From NCBI GenBank assembly GCA_964251965.1, contig CAXULQ010000003.1, positions 248,001 to 312,000 of the forward strand: a stretch of 64,000 nucleotides of DNA, in the 5' to 3' direction. Positions 34,979 to 43,494 of this stretch are shown piece by piece. The DNA is from Mucilaginibacter_A sp964251965. Lineage in GTDB: Bacteria > Bacteroidota > Bacteroidia > Sphingobacteriales > Sphingobacteriaceae. The notes below the pieces were generated by a model. That model was not told the origin of the DNA, ran no database searches, and was given only the letters and a program-made list of their open reading frames with translations. The translations under genes and the position numbers were made by a program. Each line of letters starts with the position of its first letter. The first letter of the stretch is position 1.

Positions 34979-35473
34979 TTAGAGGTTTAAGGTTTCAGCT
35001 AATTCTGCCATTTTTATGGCCGTTATGGCTGCCTCATCTCCTTTGTTGCCATGTTTGCCGCCTGCACGGTCAAGTGCCTGCTGTTGGTTATCGGTAGTTA
35101 AAACACCAAATATCACCGGTTTCGAATATTTAATGGCAACATTGCTTAAACCGATGGCTACTGCGTTGCAAATAAAATCAAAGTGCCGGGTTTCTCCCTG
35201 TATAACGCAGCCCAAACAAATAACTGCATCCAAATTTCCCTGTTTCAGCAATAAATCAGCTCCCGAGGTCAACTCAAAACTGCCCGGAACAGGGTAAGTC
35301 TGAATGTTTTCTTCCTTCGCACCGTGGCTAACCAAGGTTTGATAAGCGCCTTCTAATAAAGCATGTGTTACATCTGCATTCCATTCAGCAACAACAATAC
35401 CGAAACGATAAGGAGCCGCAGATGGTATAACGGTATGCGTAAAATCAGATAAATTTTTGAGTTGGGTAGCCAT
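34979..35473 (-). CDS. ribH: 6,7-dimethyl-8-ribityllumazine synthase
   Basis: A 164-residue enzyme that joins the two riboflavin precursors to form lumazine, usually as a 60-subunit shell. The substrate-binding segments VAEWNADVTHALLEGA, VPGSFELTSGADLLL and CLGCVIQGETRHFDF (with the catalytic histidine) and the phosphate site are present, and GVLTTDNQQQALDRAGG completes the fold. No other rib genes are adjacent. A motif copy lies 31 bases upstream of the start. Confidence 0.96.
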   Translation of the reverse strand: MATQLKNLSDFTHTVIPSAAPYRFGIVVAEWNADVTHALLEGAYQTLVSHGAKEENIQTYPVPGSFELTSGADLLLKQGNLDAVICLGCVIQGETRHFDFICNAVAIGLSNVAIKYSKPVIFGVLTTDNQQQALDRAGGKHGNKGDEAAITAIKMAELAETLNL

Positions 35474-35503
35474 TAAAAGGAATTATTGTAGAAAATTTTA
35501 CCT

Positions 35504-35517
35504 GATAAAAGAAGCAT
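35504..35517 (-). repeat. dispersed 14-base motif, class 1, exact, intergenic
   Basis: GATAAAAGAAGCAT between the TPR gene and ribH; on the minus strand the core is followed by AGG and TAAAATTTTC. Confidence 0.85.
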
Positions 35518-35538
35518 CAGGGCAAAAATTGCCCGAAA

Positions 35539-36234
35539 TTATTTTTGTGCTTCTGCCCTGGCTATGTACTTGTCTATACTGGCTGCATCGTTGCTTTCCG
35601 GGAAATCGGTTTTGATTTTGCGATAAGTTTCAGCAGCATCGTTGTAGTTTTTTTGTGCTTCGTAAACCAAACCTAACTTCTTTAAATAAATAGGCGAGGT
35701 AAAACTGTTGCTTCCTTTATCAGCCGCTTTTTTGTAATAGGTAACCGCTTTATCGTAATCTTTTAATTCTACATAAGCATCGCCGGCATCGCCTAAAGCT
35801 TGTGCAGCAATAACCACATCGTCGCCACGGTAGTTGGTCAAGTTTTCAACCGCTTTTTTGTATTCACCTTTGTTTAAATAAGCAACACCCAGATAATAAT
35901 AAGCTAAGTTGGCAGCTTTGGTATTGCTGTATTCATCAACAATTTTTGCAAAACCAGGATAACCGGCATCACCGTTAATAGCTTTGTCCCATTGTTTTTT
36001 CTCCCAAAAATCTTGTGCAACGTACATTTGGTTGGCTGCGTCAACTTCGCGCGGCGCAAGATAAAACTTTTGATAAGCAAAATAAATTACGATCAAAGCA
36101 AGTACCGCGCTAACGATAAAGGTCAGGCTTTTTTGGTTTTCTCGTACAAAGTTTCCGGTTTGAACCAATGGTTTTGCTTCTGCAGCAGTTTTAATCTCTT
36201 TAGCAACTTTAGTATTTGGTTGATTGGTTGACAT
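35539..36234 (-). CDS. Tetratricopeptide repeat membrane protein (YfgM-like)
   Basis: A 231-residue protein with one membrane helix near residues 35-52 (SLTFIVSAVLALIVIYFAY) and at least four TPR-like helix pairs (AANLAYYYLGVAYLNKGEYK, AAQALGDAGDAYVELKDYDK, SPIYLKKLGLVYEAQKNYND). This resembles YfgM, a periplasmic chaperone-network protein. In this phylum it commonly sits divergent to recF, as here. Exact partners are unknown. Confidence 0.82.
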   Translation of the reverse strand: MSTNQPNTKVAKEIKTAAEAKPLVQTGNFVRENQKSLTFIVSAVLALIVIYFAYQKFYLAPREVDAANQMYVAQDFWEKKQWDKAINGDAGYPGFAKIVDEYSNTKAANLAYYYLGVAYLNKGEYKKAVENLTNYRGDDVVIAAQALGDAGDAYVELKDYDKAVTYYKKAADKGSNSFTSPIYLKKLGLVYEAQKNYNDAAETYRKIKTDFPESNDAASIDKYIARAEAQK

Positions 36235-36354
36235 TTGTATCCAAAATTTTAGTGTGCAAAAATACAGTTTTAACCATGTTTGGCAATACCTATTTTACAG
36301 GAATTTAAAACATTAGTTCGTGTCGGCGTTATACTGCAAAAAGCATAGGATTGT

Positions 36355-36362
36355 TAACTTTG
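36355..36362 (+). promoter_or_regulatory. putative -7 element of recF
   Basis: TAACTTTG fits TAnnTTTG ten bases before the preferred recF ATG; no clear -33 TTG. If used, the leader would be very short and the TTG at 36351 could not be the start. Confidence 0.45.
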
Positions 36363-36371
36363 AAACCCAAC

Positions 36372-37484
36372 ATGTATTTAACACAACTTTCCCTGCTTAA
36401 TTTTAAAAACTATGTTCAGGCTGATTTAAATTTTCATCCCGGCGTAACTGTTTTTGCCGGCAATAACGGTGCCGGGAAAACCAATTTGCTTGATGCCATC
36501 CATTATCTTTCCTTGTGCAAAAGTTACTTTAACCCAATTGATAACCAGCAGATTTTGCAAGGCACCGATTTTTTTATGGTAAACGGAGTATTTGTTAAAC
36601 AAGACCAAAAAGATTCCGTTTCCTGCGCCGTAAAACGCAACCAGAAAAAGCAGTTTAAGCGCAACAAAAAGGAATACCAGCGGCTGGCAGACCACATTGG
36701 TTTGTTTCCGCTGGTGATGCTTTCTCCGTACGACATCACTTTAATTATGGAAGGAAGTGAGGAACGAAGAAAATTTATTGATAATGTAATTTCTCAAACC
36801 GATCATCAATATTTGGATGAGTTGATTGCTTACAACAAAACACTGTTAAACAGGAACATTCTACTAAAAAATATTTCTGAAACAGGAAAATATGATCCGG
36901 CTTTATTAGAAGTTTTTGATGAGCAATTGATTGCTTCCGGCAATATCATCTTCCAAAAAAGGAAAGCTTTTATGGAAGTTTTTACAGCTATTTTTAATCA
37001 GCATTACCAGTATTTAAGTGAAGATGCCGAACGTGTAGAACTGGTTTACGATTCGCAATTAATGCAGGAAGATTTTAGTTTTTTGCTGAAAAAAGCAACA
37101 GAACGCGACCGCGTTTTGGAGCGTACCAGCGTTGGTATCCATAAAGATGATTTGCAGTTTTCCATCCACCAAATGCCCATGAAAAAATTTGGTTCTCAAG
37201 GGCAGCAAAAATCTTTTCTGGTGGCGTTAAAGCTGGCGCAATACAGTTTTTTATATCAGCAAAAAGGCTATAAACCTTTGCTTTTGTTAGATGATATTTT
37301 TGATAAGCTGGACGAAAAACGCATCCATAAACTGATGCAAATGGTTTCTGATAACAATTTCGGTCAGGTTTTTATTACCGATACCAATGCCGAACGGATG
37401 CAGCAAATTTTTGACCGGATTGGTGTAGAATTTGCTATTTTTAGCGTACATAAAGGACAAGTGGATGGGCCGAACGAACGATAA
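36372..37484 (+). CDS. recF: DNA replication/repair protein RecF
   Basis: A 370-residue SMC-like ATPase that helps load RecA at gaps. Walker A GNNGAGKTNLLDA is near residue 29, the signature region FGSQGQQKSFLVALKLA and the Walker B LLLLDDIFDKLDEKR are near the C-terminus. The frame is open to a TTG at 36351, but MYLTQLSLLNFKNY at 36372 is the standard RecF start. It overlaps the DUF721 gene by 20 bases. Confidence 0.96.
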   Translation: MYLTQLSLLNFKNYVQADLNFHPGVTVFAGNNGAGKTNLLDAIHYLSLCKSYFNPIDNQQILQGTDFFMVNGVFVKQDQKDSVSCAVKRNQKKQFKRNKKEYQRLADHIGLFPLVMLSPYDITLIMEGSEERRKFIDNVISQTDHQYLDELIAYNKTLLNRNILLKNISETGKYDPALLEVFDEQLIASGNIIFQKRKAFMEVFTAIFNQHYQYLSEDAERVELVYDSQLMQEDFSFLLKKATERDRVLERTSVGIHKDDLQFSIHQMPMKKFGSQGQQKSFLVALKLAQYSFLYQQKGYKPLLLLDDIFDKLDEKRIHKLMQMVSDNNFGQVFITDTNAERMQQIFDRIGVEFAIFSVHKGQVDGPNER

Positions 37485-37755
37485 AACGTTAAAAGAAGTA
37501 TTAGGACTAATGCTGAAAACTTACAAAATCAAGCGCAAGTTCGATGAAACGGGCGTAATTGCTAACTGGGCAGATTTGGTAGGAAAACCGGCCGCTAACC
37601 GCACCAAAGAACTCTTCATCCTGAACAAAAAGCTTTTTATAAGGATGGATTCATCAGTTATAAAAAACGAATTGCTGCGGATGCGCTTGGAAATTATCGA
37701 AAAAATTAACGAACAGGCAGAAACAGAATTGATTACGGAGATTATTTTATTGTGA
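37465..37755 (+). CDS. DUF721/DciA family protein
   Basis: A 96-residue protein of the DUF721 family (MGRTNDKTLKEVLGLMLKTY...VIANWADLVGKPAANRTKELFI). DciA-type members load the DnaB helicase in bacteria that lack DnaC/DnaI; pairing with recF supports a replication role. The start at 37465 overlaps the end of recF; an earlier ATG at 37432 lies deep in recF. A one-mismatch motif copy (GTTAAAAGAAGTAT) overlaps the region just after the recF stop. Confidence 0.82.
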   Translation: MGRTNDKTLKEVLGLMLKTYKIKRKFDETGVIANWADLVGKPAANRTKELFILNKKLFIRMDSSVIKNELLRMRLEIIEKINEQAETELITEIILL

Positions 37756-37783
37756 GTTTTTTGTGCTGTAAAAACAGCATTTT

Positions 37784-37864
37784 GGCATTTCGAACTTGTT
37801 TCAGAATCTCAATCCAAGGTTTAAAACTTTTCTGATGAGATGCCGAAACAAGTTCTGCATGACA
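37784..37864. repeat. intergenic inverted repeat of the GAACTTGTTTC type
   Basis: GAACTTGTTTC (37792-37802) faces GAAACAAGTTC (37845-37855), flanked by TGGCATTTC and TGCATGACA, between DUF721 and ndk. The wording closely resembles a GTCATGCTGAACTTGTTTCAG-type repeat scattered in Bacteroidota genomes. A TAAAAACAGCAT copy of the class 2 motif precedes it (37767-37780, one mismatch). Confidence 0.65.
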
Positions 37865-37872
37865 AGAACTTC

Positions 37873-37886
37873 ATACTTCTTTTATC
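37873..37886 (+). repeat. dispersed 14-base motif, class 1, exact, intergenic
   Basis: ATACTTCTTTTATC followed by CCC and TAAAATC, ending just before the ndk stop codon. Confidence 0.85.
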
Positions 37887-37888
37887 CC

Positions 37889-38308
37889 CTAAAATCTTTC
37901 AAACGCAGAGAAAAAGAAGTTGCCTTCAATTTGTGCGTTTTCATCAGAATCAGAACCGTGAACTGCATTTTTCTCAATGGATTCTGCAAATTCTTTACGG
38001 ATTGTTCCTTCTTCAGCTTGAGCCGGGTTGGTTGCGCCGATTAGTTTACGGAAACTGGCAACGGCATCATCTTTTTCCAAAATCGCAGCCACAATTGGCC
38101 CGGAAGACATAAAACCAACCAAATCTTTATAGAATGGGCGTGCAGCATGCACTTCATAAAACTTGCCCGCTAATTCCGGTGATAACGAAGTATATTTTAA
38201 GGCCACAATTTTAAAACCGGCCTGCGTAATCTTATTTAAAATAGCACCAATGTGTTGGTTTGCAACAGCATCTGGCTTAATCATGGTAAAAGTTTTGTTG
38301 GTTTCCAT
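37889..38308 (-). CDS. ndk: Nucleoside diphosphate kinase
   Basis: A 139-residue NDP kinase that balances NTP pools by a ping-pong phosphohistidine mechanism. TFTMIKPDAVANQHIGAIL opens the protein and the active-site histidine is in NAVHGSDSDENA. The frame extends to 38365, but METNKTFTMIKPDA at 38308 is the normal start and a TACTTTTG promoter box sits just upstream. It is single-gene, on the strand opposite its neighbours. Confidence 0.96.
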   Translation of the reverse strand: METNKTFTMIKPDAVANQHIGAILNKITQAGFKIVALKYTSLSPELAGKFYEVHAARPFYKDLVGFMSSGPIVAAILEKDDAVASFRKLIGATNPAQAEEGTIRKEFAESIEKNAVHGSDSDENAQIEGNFFFSAFERF

Positions 38309-38329
38309 AGTTTTTTTGTCAATTGCGGT

Positions 38330-38358
38330 CAAAAGTAGTTTTTTCGGCAGGAAACCAA
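38330..38358 (-). promoter_or_regulatory. Bacteroidetes-type promoter of ndk
   Basis: Minus-strand TTG (complement of 38356-38358), 18 bases, then TACTTTTG (complement of 38330-38337), about 22 bases before the ATG. It lies inside the longer open frame, which supports the shorter start. Confidence 0.6.
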
Positions 38359-38401
38359 AAATCAAGTTTCAATTAAAACGTCTGTAATTCATTTATTTAT
38401 T

Positions 38402-38409
38402 TAGCTTTG
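38402..38409 (+). promoter_or_regulatory. putative -7 element of nrnA
   Basis: TAGCTTTG matches TAnnTTTG 21 bases before the ATG; a matching -33 TTG is not evident. Confidence 0.45.
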
Positions 38410-38430
38410 CATTCCGTTTTAAAATTGTAG

Positions 38431-39441
38431 ATGTTGAACCTTGCCGAGCTGAAGGATTTACTGGCCCAGCCAAAAAAAATTGTAATCACCACGCACCATA
38501 AACCAGATGGTGATGCGCTGGGTTCTTCCTTAGCTTTGTATTATTACCTTATTTGGAAACAGCACGAGGTAAAAGTAGTTACGCCGTCCGATTATCCATA
38601 TTTTTTGCAATGGATGCCGGGAAACGCCGAGGTAATGGTTTACACCGAACAAAAGGAAGCTGCAGCAGAATTAATTCAAAATGCAGATTTGATTTTTTGC
38701 CTGGATTTTAATTCACTTTCCCGCATTTATGATTTAGGCGAATTGGTGAAGACTTCATCTGCAAAAAAAATTATGATCGATCATCATCTCGATCCTGAAG
38801 ATTTTGATGATTTCCGTGTCTGGAATACCACAGCATGTTCTGCTTCGCAATTAGTTTACGAATTTATTACCGAAAATTTAGGTGATAAAAACAGCATCGA
38901 TGCTGCAATTGCAACTTGTTTATACACTGGGATTATGACGGATTCCGGTTCTTTCCGTTTTCCAACTACCACTTCTAAAGTGCACCGTATTACGGCCGAT
39001 TTGATTGATCTGGGTGCCGATAACGCAGCAATCCACCAGCAAGTTTATGATCACTCGACCGAAAACCGTTTACGCTTTTTGGGATATTGCCTCAGCAACA
39101 AATTAGAAGTTTTGCCTGGCTACAATACGGCCATGATTGCAATTAGCCGGGAAGAAATGAACCGTTTCAACATCGTTACCGGCGATACGGAAGGTATTGT
39201 AAATTATGCTTTATCGATCAGCGGTATCCGTTTGGCCGCTTTTATTATCGAAAGGCCGGACAGGATCAAACTTTCGCTGCGTTCATCAGGCACTTTTCCC
39301 GCTAACGAAATTTGTAAAACTTATTTCCATGGCGGCGGCCACCGTAATGCGGCGGGCGGTCAATCAGAAAGTACGCTGGAGCATGTTGTGCATCAATTTA
39401 AAACTCTATTACCCGAATACAAAAATCTTTTAACACAATAA
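38431..39441 (+). CDS. DHH family phosphoesterase NrnA-like (nanoRNase/pAp phosphatase)
   Basis: A 336-residue DHH/DHHA1 protein. Motif I TTHHKPDGDALGSS, the DFNS segment, the DHH-bearing MIDHHLDPEDFDDF, MTDSGSFRFP, and the C-terminal GGGHRNAAGG nucleic-acid-binding motif are complete. NrnA-type enzymes degrade 2-5 nt RNA and dephosphorylate pAp. It is followed two bases later by the first FKBP gene. An exact class 2 motif copy lies within (38884-38897). Confidence 0.92.
   Translation: MLNLAELKDLLAQPKKIVITTHHKPDGDALGSSLALYYYLIWKQHEVKVVTPSDYPYFLQWMPGNAEVMVYTEQKEAAAELIQNADLIFCLDFNSLSRIYDLGELVKTSSAKKIMIDHHLDPEDFDDFRVWNTTACSASQLVYEFITENLGDKNSIDAAIATCLYTGIMTDSGSFRFPTTTSKVHRITADLIDLGADNAAIHQQVYDHSTENRLRFLGYCLSNKLEVLPGYNTAMIAISREEMNRFNIVTGDTEGIVNYALSISGIRLAAFIIERPDRIKLSLRSSGTFPANEICKTYFHGGGHRNAAGGQSESTLEHVVHQFKTLLPEYKNLLTQ
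38884..38897 (-). repeat. dispersed motif, class 2, exact, coding
   Basis: GATAAAAACAGCAT inside nrnA, encoding GDKNSI on the plus strand. Confidence 0.7.
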
Positions 39442-39443
39442 CA

Positions 39444-40445
39444 ATGAAGAAAAACTTGATTTTTTTAACAGTTGCAGCAATGGCTTTTGCAGGTTGTAAC
39501 GGTGGATTTAAAAAAGGCGACAACGGCCTTTTATACAAAATTTATACAGATGCGCCTGGTACGAACATAAAAGTGGGCGACTTTGTAAGTGTAAACGTAG
39601 TTGCTAAAACAGAAGGCGATTCTTTGCTTTTTAGTTCTTACGATATGGGCCGCGCATCTCAATTGTTAGTTGCAAAACCAACATACAAAGGTGATTTATA
39701 TACTGGTTTAATGCTGTTAAGCCAAGGCGACAGTGCCACTTTAAAAGTTGATGCCGATACTTTAGTAAAGAAAAGCGGCCAGCCAAAACCTCCGGGCTTT
39801 AAGGGTAAATACTTCGTTTACACCCTTAAAATTGAAAAAGTTTTAGCAAAGGGCACGATGGACGATAAAGCTTTCCAGGCTAAAATTGGTGAATTTTTTA
39901 AAGCTGAAACTGATAAAGCTAAAGCAGCAGAGCCAATCAAAATTAAAAAATACATTGCTGATAAAAACCTTAAAACCATCCAAACACCTTCCGGTTTAAA
40001 TTATGTAATTACACAGGCAGGAAGCGGCGATAAAATTGCTTCGGGCGATACGGCTGTAGTAGATTATACCGGTAAACTGATGAACAGCACCGAAAAAGTA
40101 TTTGATACCAGCATTAAAGAGGTTGCACAAAAAAATAAAACCTATGATAAAATGCGGCCTTACCAACCTATTAAAATTGCGGTTGGCCAAAAAGCAGTAA
40201 TCCCCGGTTGGGACGAAGGTTTGCAACTTTTAAACAAAGGTTCTAAAGCTACTTTTATCATCCCTTCTTCTTTGGCTTATGGCGAACAAGGTTATGGCCC
40301 GATTGCGCCTTTTTCTCCTTTGGTTTTTGAAGTGGAACTGAAAAACATTATCCACCCGGATCCTAACGCGCCAAAACCGCCGGTGATGCCACAAATGCCA
40401 ACCATGCAGCAACAGGCACCAGCAAATCCGCCAGTAAGAAAATAA
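39444..40445 (+). CDS. FKBP-type peptidyl-prolyl isomerase, lipoprotein
   Basis: A 333-residue protein with a lipoprotein signal (MKKNLIFLTVAAMAFAGC, C18). The C-terminal FKBP domain (about 190-305) has GDTAVVDYTGKLMNS, VIPGWDEGLQLLNKGSKATFIIPSSLAYGEQG and VFEVELKNI. An N-terminal half resembles a degenerate second FKBP domain. It would speed proline isomerisation of periplasmic or outer-membrane proteins. A close paralogue follows, so the two probably arose by tandem duplication. A terminator separates them. Confidence 0.92.
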   Translation: MKKNLIFLTVAAMAFAGCNGGFKKGDNGLLYKIYTDAPGTNIKVGDFVSVNVVAKTEGDSLLFSSYDMGRASQLLVAKPTYKGDLYTGLMLLSQGDSATLKVDADTLVKKSGQPKPPGFKGKYFVYTLKIEKVLAKGTMDDKAFQAKIGEFFKAETDKAKAAEPIKIKKYIADKNLKTIQTPSGLNYVITQAGSGDKIASGDTAVVDYTGKLMNSTEKVFDTSIKEVAQKNKTYDKMRPYQPIKIAVGQKAVIPGWDEGLQLLNKGSKATFIIPSSLAYGEQGYGPIAPFSPLVFEVELKNIIHPDPNAPKPPVMPQMPTMQQQAPANPPVRK

Positions 40446-40454
40446 AAATTGACA

Positions 40455-40481
40455 GCCTCCGCCAAAAACGGAGGCTTTTTT
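40455..40481 (+). terminator. terminator between the two FKBP genes
   Basis: GCCTCCG and CGGAGGC form a 7-base GC-rich stem with a T run. Confidence 0.85.
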
Positions 40482-40488
40482 AAAACAC

Positions 40489-41493
40489 ATGAAATTACCT
40501 TATCTCATTTCTGCTTTTCTGCTTGTTGGTTTCTGCGGAAAATTGCAGGCACAAAACGCTGTAAAAACGACTGCAAAAGGTGCACGCTATCAAATTATTG
40601 ATGCGCATCCCGGCGACCGTATCAAACTAAACGATGTGATCACTTTTAACCTCGCCATTAAAACTGAAAAAGATTCGGTTTTAATGAGCAGTTATCAGCG
40701 CGGAAAGCCGTTTACAACTCAAGTTCAGCCTTCACAAGCAGTGGACGATTTAATGGATATTTTCACCCAGCTTACTTTAAAAGATAGTGTGCGGATTATG
40801 GTCCCTGCCGATTCGTTGTTTAAAACCCGCGAACAGCAACGTCCGCCTTTTCTGGCCAAAAATGCTTCGGTTATTTATGTTTTGAAGATTGAAAAGATAC
40901 AATCTTTAGATGAGGCCATTGCAGAAAAGAAAGTTGCAGAAGCAAAAGCACAGGAAGCCACCGAAAAGCTAAAAACAGATGAAACGGTACGGCTTGCCAA
41001 GTTTTTATCGACCCAAACGGGTGTAAAAACCACAGCTTCTGGTTTGCATTACCAAATCATCTCACCTTCCATCAAACCAAAACCGTTGCCTGGGGATACG
41101 TTGCTGGTTAATTATATTGGCAAAACATTGGAGGGAAAAGTTTTCGATACCAACTCCAAAGAAGAAGCGCAAAAAGCAGGCGTTTTCCAGGATGGAAGGC
41201 CGTATGAACCTTTTCAATTTGTGGTAAAACACGGCGATGTAATCGCAGGTTGGGACGAAGGTTTTTTACTGTTAAATACAGGATCGAAAGCAAGGCTGAT
41301 CATTCCTTCAAAATTAGCTTATGGCCCAAACCAGTCCGGCCCTGATATTGCACCTTACAGTCCGTTGGTTTTTGATGTAGAGTTGCTGAGTATTAAACCT
41401 GGGAAACATCCGGCAGTTGTTAAAAAAGCACCTGTAAAAAAAGCATCGGCAAAAAAACCAGTCAAAAAGACGGTTGCCGCAAAGAAAAAATAA
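40489..41493 (+). CDS. FKBP-type peptidyl-prolyl isomerase, exported, paralogue
   Basis: A 334-residue paralogue of the preceding gene: same layout with an N-terminal degenerate half and a C-terminal FKBP domain (GDTLLVNYIGKTLEGKVFD, VIAGWDEGFLLLNTGSKARL, AYGPNQSGPDIAPYSPLVF). It has a cleavable signal peptide ending near LQAQNA and no lipobox, so it is periplasmic rather than lipidated. The last 30 residues are an alanine/lysine repeat (KKAPVKKASAKKPVKKTV). Confidence 0.9.
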   Translation: MKLPYLISAFLLVGFCGKLQAQNAVKTTAKGARYQIIDAHPGDRIKLNDVITFNLAIKTEKDSVLMSSYQRGKPFTTQVQPSQAVDDLMDIFTQLTLKDSVRIMVPADSLFKTREQQRPPFLAKNASVIYVLKIEKIQSLDEAIAEKKVAEAKAQEATEKLKTDETVRLAKFLSTQTGVKTTASGLHYQIISPSIKPKPLPGDTLLVNYIGKTLEGKVFDTNSKEEAQKAGVFQDGRPYEPFQFVVKHGDVIAGWDEGFLLLNTGSKARLIIPSKLAYGPNQSGPDIAPYSPLVFDVELLSIKPGKHPAVVKKAPVKKASAKKPVKKTVAAKKK

Positions 41494-41501
41494 ACAAAAC
41501 G

Positions 41502-41536
41502 TGCCTTCTGTAACCAACAGGAGGCATTTTTATTTA
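41502..41536 (+). terminator. terminator after second FKBP gene
   Basis: TGCCTTCTG pairs with CAGGAGGCA (one G-T pair) followed by TTTTTATTT. It lies just before the tatD start. Confidence 0.75.
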
Positions 41537-41548
41537 GTTTTGGAACCG

Positions 41549-42319
41549 ATGATTTTAACGGACACGCATACCCATTTATATTACGAAGAGGATGCGCTGG
41601 AACGTAGCTTGAAAATGCAACGCTGTCTGGATAATCAAATTACCCGGTTGTTTTTGCCTAATGTAGATGCTGCTTCGGTTCCGATGGTAGCTGATCTTGT
41701 CAAAAGGCATCCGCAAAATTGTTTCCCGATGTTGGGCTTGCATCCTTGCAGCGTTACTAAAAACTGGGAGACAGAGCTGCAAACAATTAAAAGTCTTTGG
41801 GACGATAACCCAAAAATATATGCTGTCGGTGAGATTGGTATAGATTTATATTGGGAACAAAACCTGCTGGAAGAACAGCAAAATGCTTTTCGTACACAAA
41901 TTAAGTGGGCAAAAGAAGCAAGCCTGCCGATCGTGGTCCATTGCCGTGCTGCTTTTAACGACGTTTATTCCATTTTGAAAGAAGAACACGACGAGAAACT
42001 GCACGGTATTTTTCATTGCTTTTCGGGCGGTTTAGAACAAGCCAATCAAATAATAGAATTGGGATTTTATTTAGGAATTGGCGGCGTAGTTACTTACAAA
42101 AACGCAGGTTTAGATAAAGTGGTGCAGCAAATAAGTTTAGAACATTTGGTTTTAGAAACCGATTCGCCTTATTTGCCGCCTGTCCCTTTTAGAGGAAAAA
42201 CAAACGAAAGCAGTTATTTAACTTATATTGCGCAAAAAGTTGCCGATTTGCACCAGCAATCGATAGAAAAAATAGCCGAAATAACCACCCGTAATTCAGA
42301 AAGAATTTTCGGAATTTAG
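41549..42319 (+). CDS. tatD: TatD family metal-dependent hydrolase
   Basis: A 256-residue TIM-barrel hydrolase. Metal-binding motifs are complete: TDTHTHLYYEED, AVGEIGIDLYWEQN, PIVVHCRAA, GIFHCFSGGLEQA and LETDSPYLPP. TatD-type proteins are 3'-5' nucleases or deoxyribonucleases; the exact substrate varies. The frame is open to 41474 within the FKBP gene, but the ATG at 41549 after the terminator is right for the family. Confidence 0.93.
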   Translation: MILTDTHTHLYYEEDALERSLKMQRCLDNQITRLFLPNVDAASVPMVADLVKRHPQNCFPMLGLHPCSVTKNWETELQTIKSLWDDNPKIYAVGEIGIDLYWEQNLLEEQQNAFRTQIKWAKEASLPIVVHCRAAFNDVYSILKEEHDEKLHGIFHCFSGGLEQANQIIELGFYLGIGGVVTYKNAGLDKVVQQISLEHLVLETDSPYLPPVPFRGKTNESSYLTYIAQKVADLHQQSIEKIAEITTRNSERIFGI

Positions 42320-42359
42320 GGAGAAAAAATAAATACTTGATCGAACCAACGCTTTTTTT

Positions 42360-43379
42360 ATGACGGACATCCTCATCATTTATACAGGCGGAACCATTGG
42401 GATGGTCAACGATCCGATAACCCACATGCTACGCCCGTTTGATTTTAACCAGATCATTCTTAACGTTCCGGAACTTGCACGATTAAATTATCGCTTAACC
42501 GTTCATTCTTTCGATCCGATCATTGATTCCTCCAACATGAAACCCGCCATTTGGGTAGAAATTGCTTCTTTAATCGAAGAAAATTATAATGATTACGAAG
42601 GTTTTGTAATCCTTCACGGGTCTGATACCATGGCTTTTACAGCTTCGGCCTTGAGTTTTATGCTGGAAGGATTATCCAAACCAATAATTTTAACTGGTTC
42701 CCAACTGCCAATTAGCCAGGTTAGGACTGATGCAAAAGAAAATTTGATCACCTCGCTCGAAATTGCTACTTCACAAAAAGATGGCAAAGCCTTGGTGCCC
42801 GAAGTTTGTATCTATTTTGATTCGCAATTGTTTCGCGGCAACCGTTCTTTCAAATACAATTCTTCTAAATTCGAAGCTTTCCGCTCGCCCAATTACCCGG
42901 TTTTGGCAGAAGCTGGCGTGCACCTTAGCTTTAACGAAGCTTTTATTTTGCCTTCTGCCAAACAGCCTTTTCAGGTACACAAAAATATGTACACGGATAT
43001 TGCCGTGCTTAAATTATATCCTGGCATCAGTCAAAAAACAGTGGAAAGTATTTTAAAAGCCGATGCCAAAGCTTTTGTGATGGAAACTTTTGGTGCCGGC
43101 AATACCACAACCGACGAATGGTTTATCAAAGCTTTAAAAAAAGCAATTAAAAAAGGCAAGATCATCCTAAATATTTCGCAATGTAAAGTTGGCACTGTTG
43201 AATTGGGCCGTTACGAAACCAGCAAACAGTTAAAAGATATGGGCGTTTTAAGCGGTTACGACATGACGTTTGAATCTGCAGTTACCAAACTGATGTATCT
43301 TTTAGGAAGATACGAAGACCCGGCAGAAATTGCACAATTGGTAGAAATGAGCTTGAGAGGAGAAATTACCATTAGTTAA
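42360..43379 (+). CDS. ansA: Type I asparaginase
   Basis: A 339-residue cytoplasmic asparaginase that hydrolyses L-asparagine to aspartate and ammonia. The first active-site block IIYTGGTIGMV and the second GFVILHGSDTMAFTASALSFML are intact; RGNRSFKYNSSKFEAFRSPNYP and KLYPGI are family features. No signal peptide is present, in line with the low-affinity type I class. It lies 40 bases after tatD and ends in an inverted motif pair. Confidence 0.95.
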   Translation: MTDILIIYTGGTIGMVNDPITHMLRPFDFNQIILNVPELARLNYRLTVHSFDPIIDSSNMKPAIWVEIASLIEENYNDYEGFVILHGSDTMAFTASALSFMLEGLSKPIILTGSQLPISQVRTDAKENLITSLEIATSQKDGKALVPEVCIYFDSQLFRGNRSFKYNSSKFEAFRSPNYPVLAEAGVHLSFNEAFILPSAKQPFQVHKNMYTDIAVLKLYPGISQKTVESILKADAKAFVMETFGAGNTTTDEWFIKALKKAIKKGKIILNISQCKVGTVELGRYETSKQLKDMGVLSGYDMTFESAVTKLMYLLGRYEDPAEIAQLVEMSLRGEITIS

Positions 43380-43385
43380 TTTCTG

Positions 43386-43431
43386 TATGCTTCTTTTATC
43401 ACCTTAATTTTATGCGGATAAAAGAAGCATA
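43386..43431. terminator. perfect inverted pair of the dispersed motif after ansA
   Basis: TATGCTTCTTTTATC (43386-43400) and GATAAAAGAAGCATA (43417-43431) are exact complements: a 15-base stem around ACCTTAATTTTATGCG, seven bases after the ansA stop. It contains exact class 1 copies at 43387-43400 and 43417-43430. It lacks a classic T run but would fold strongly. Confidence 0.8.
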
Positions 43432-43494
43432 TCAAAAATCAAACTGAAAACTGATATTATTGTTAAAAAATTTCAAACTAAAAAAATAAAAATT

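Noticed and set aside
36351..36371. TTG start for recF
   Set aside because: The ATG at 36372 gives the standard RecF N-terminus, and a -7 promoter box overlaps the longer frame.
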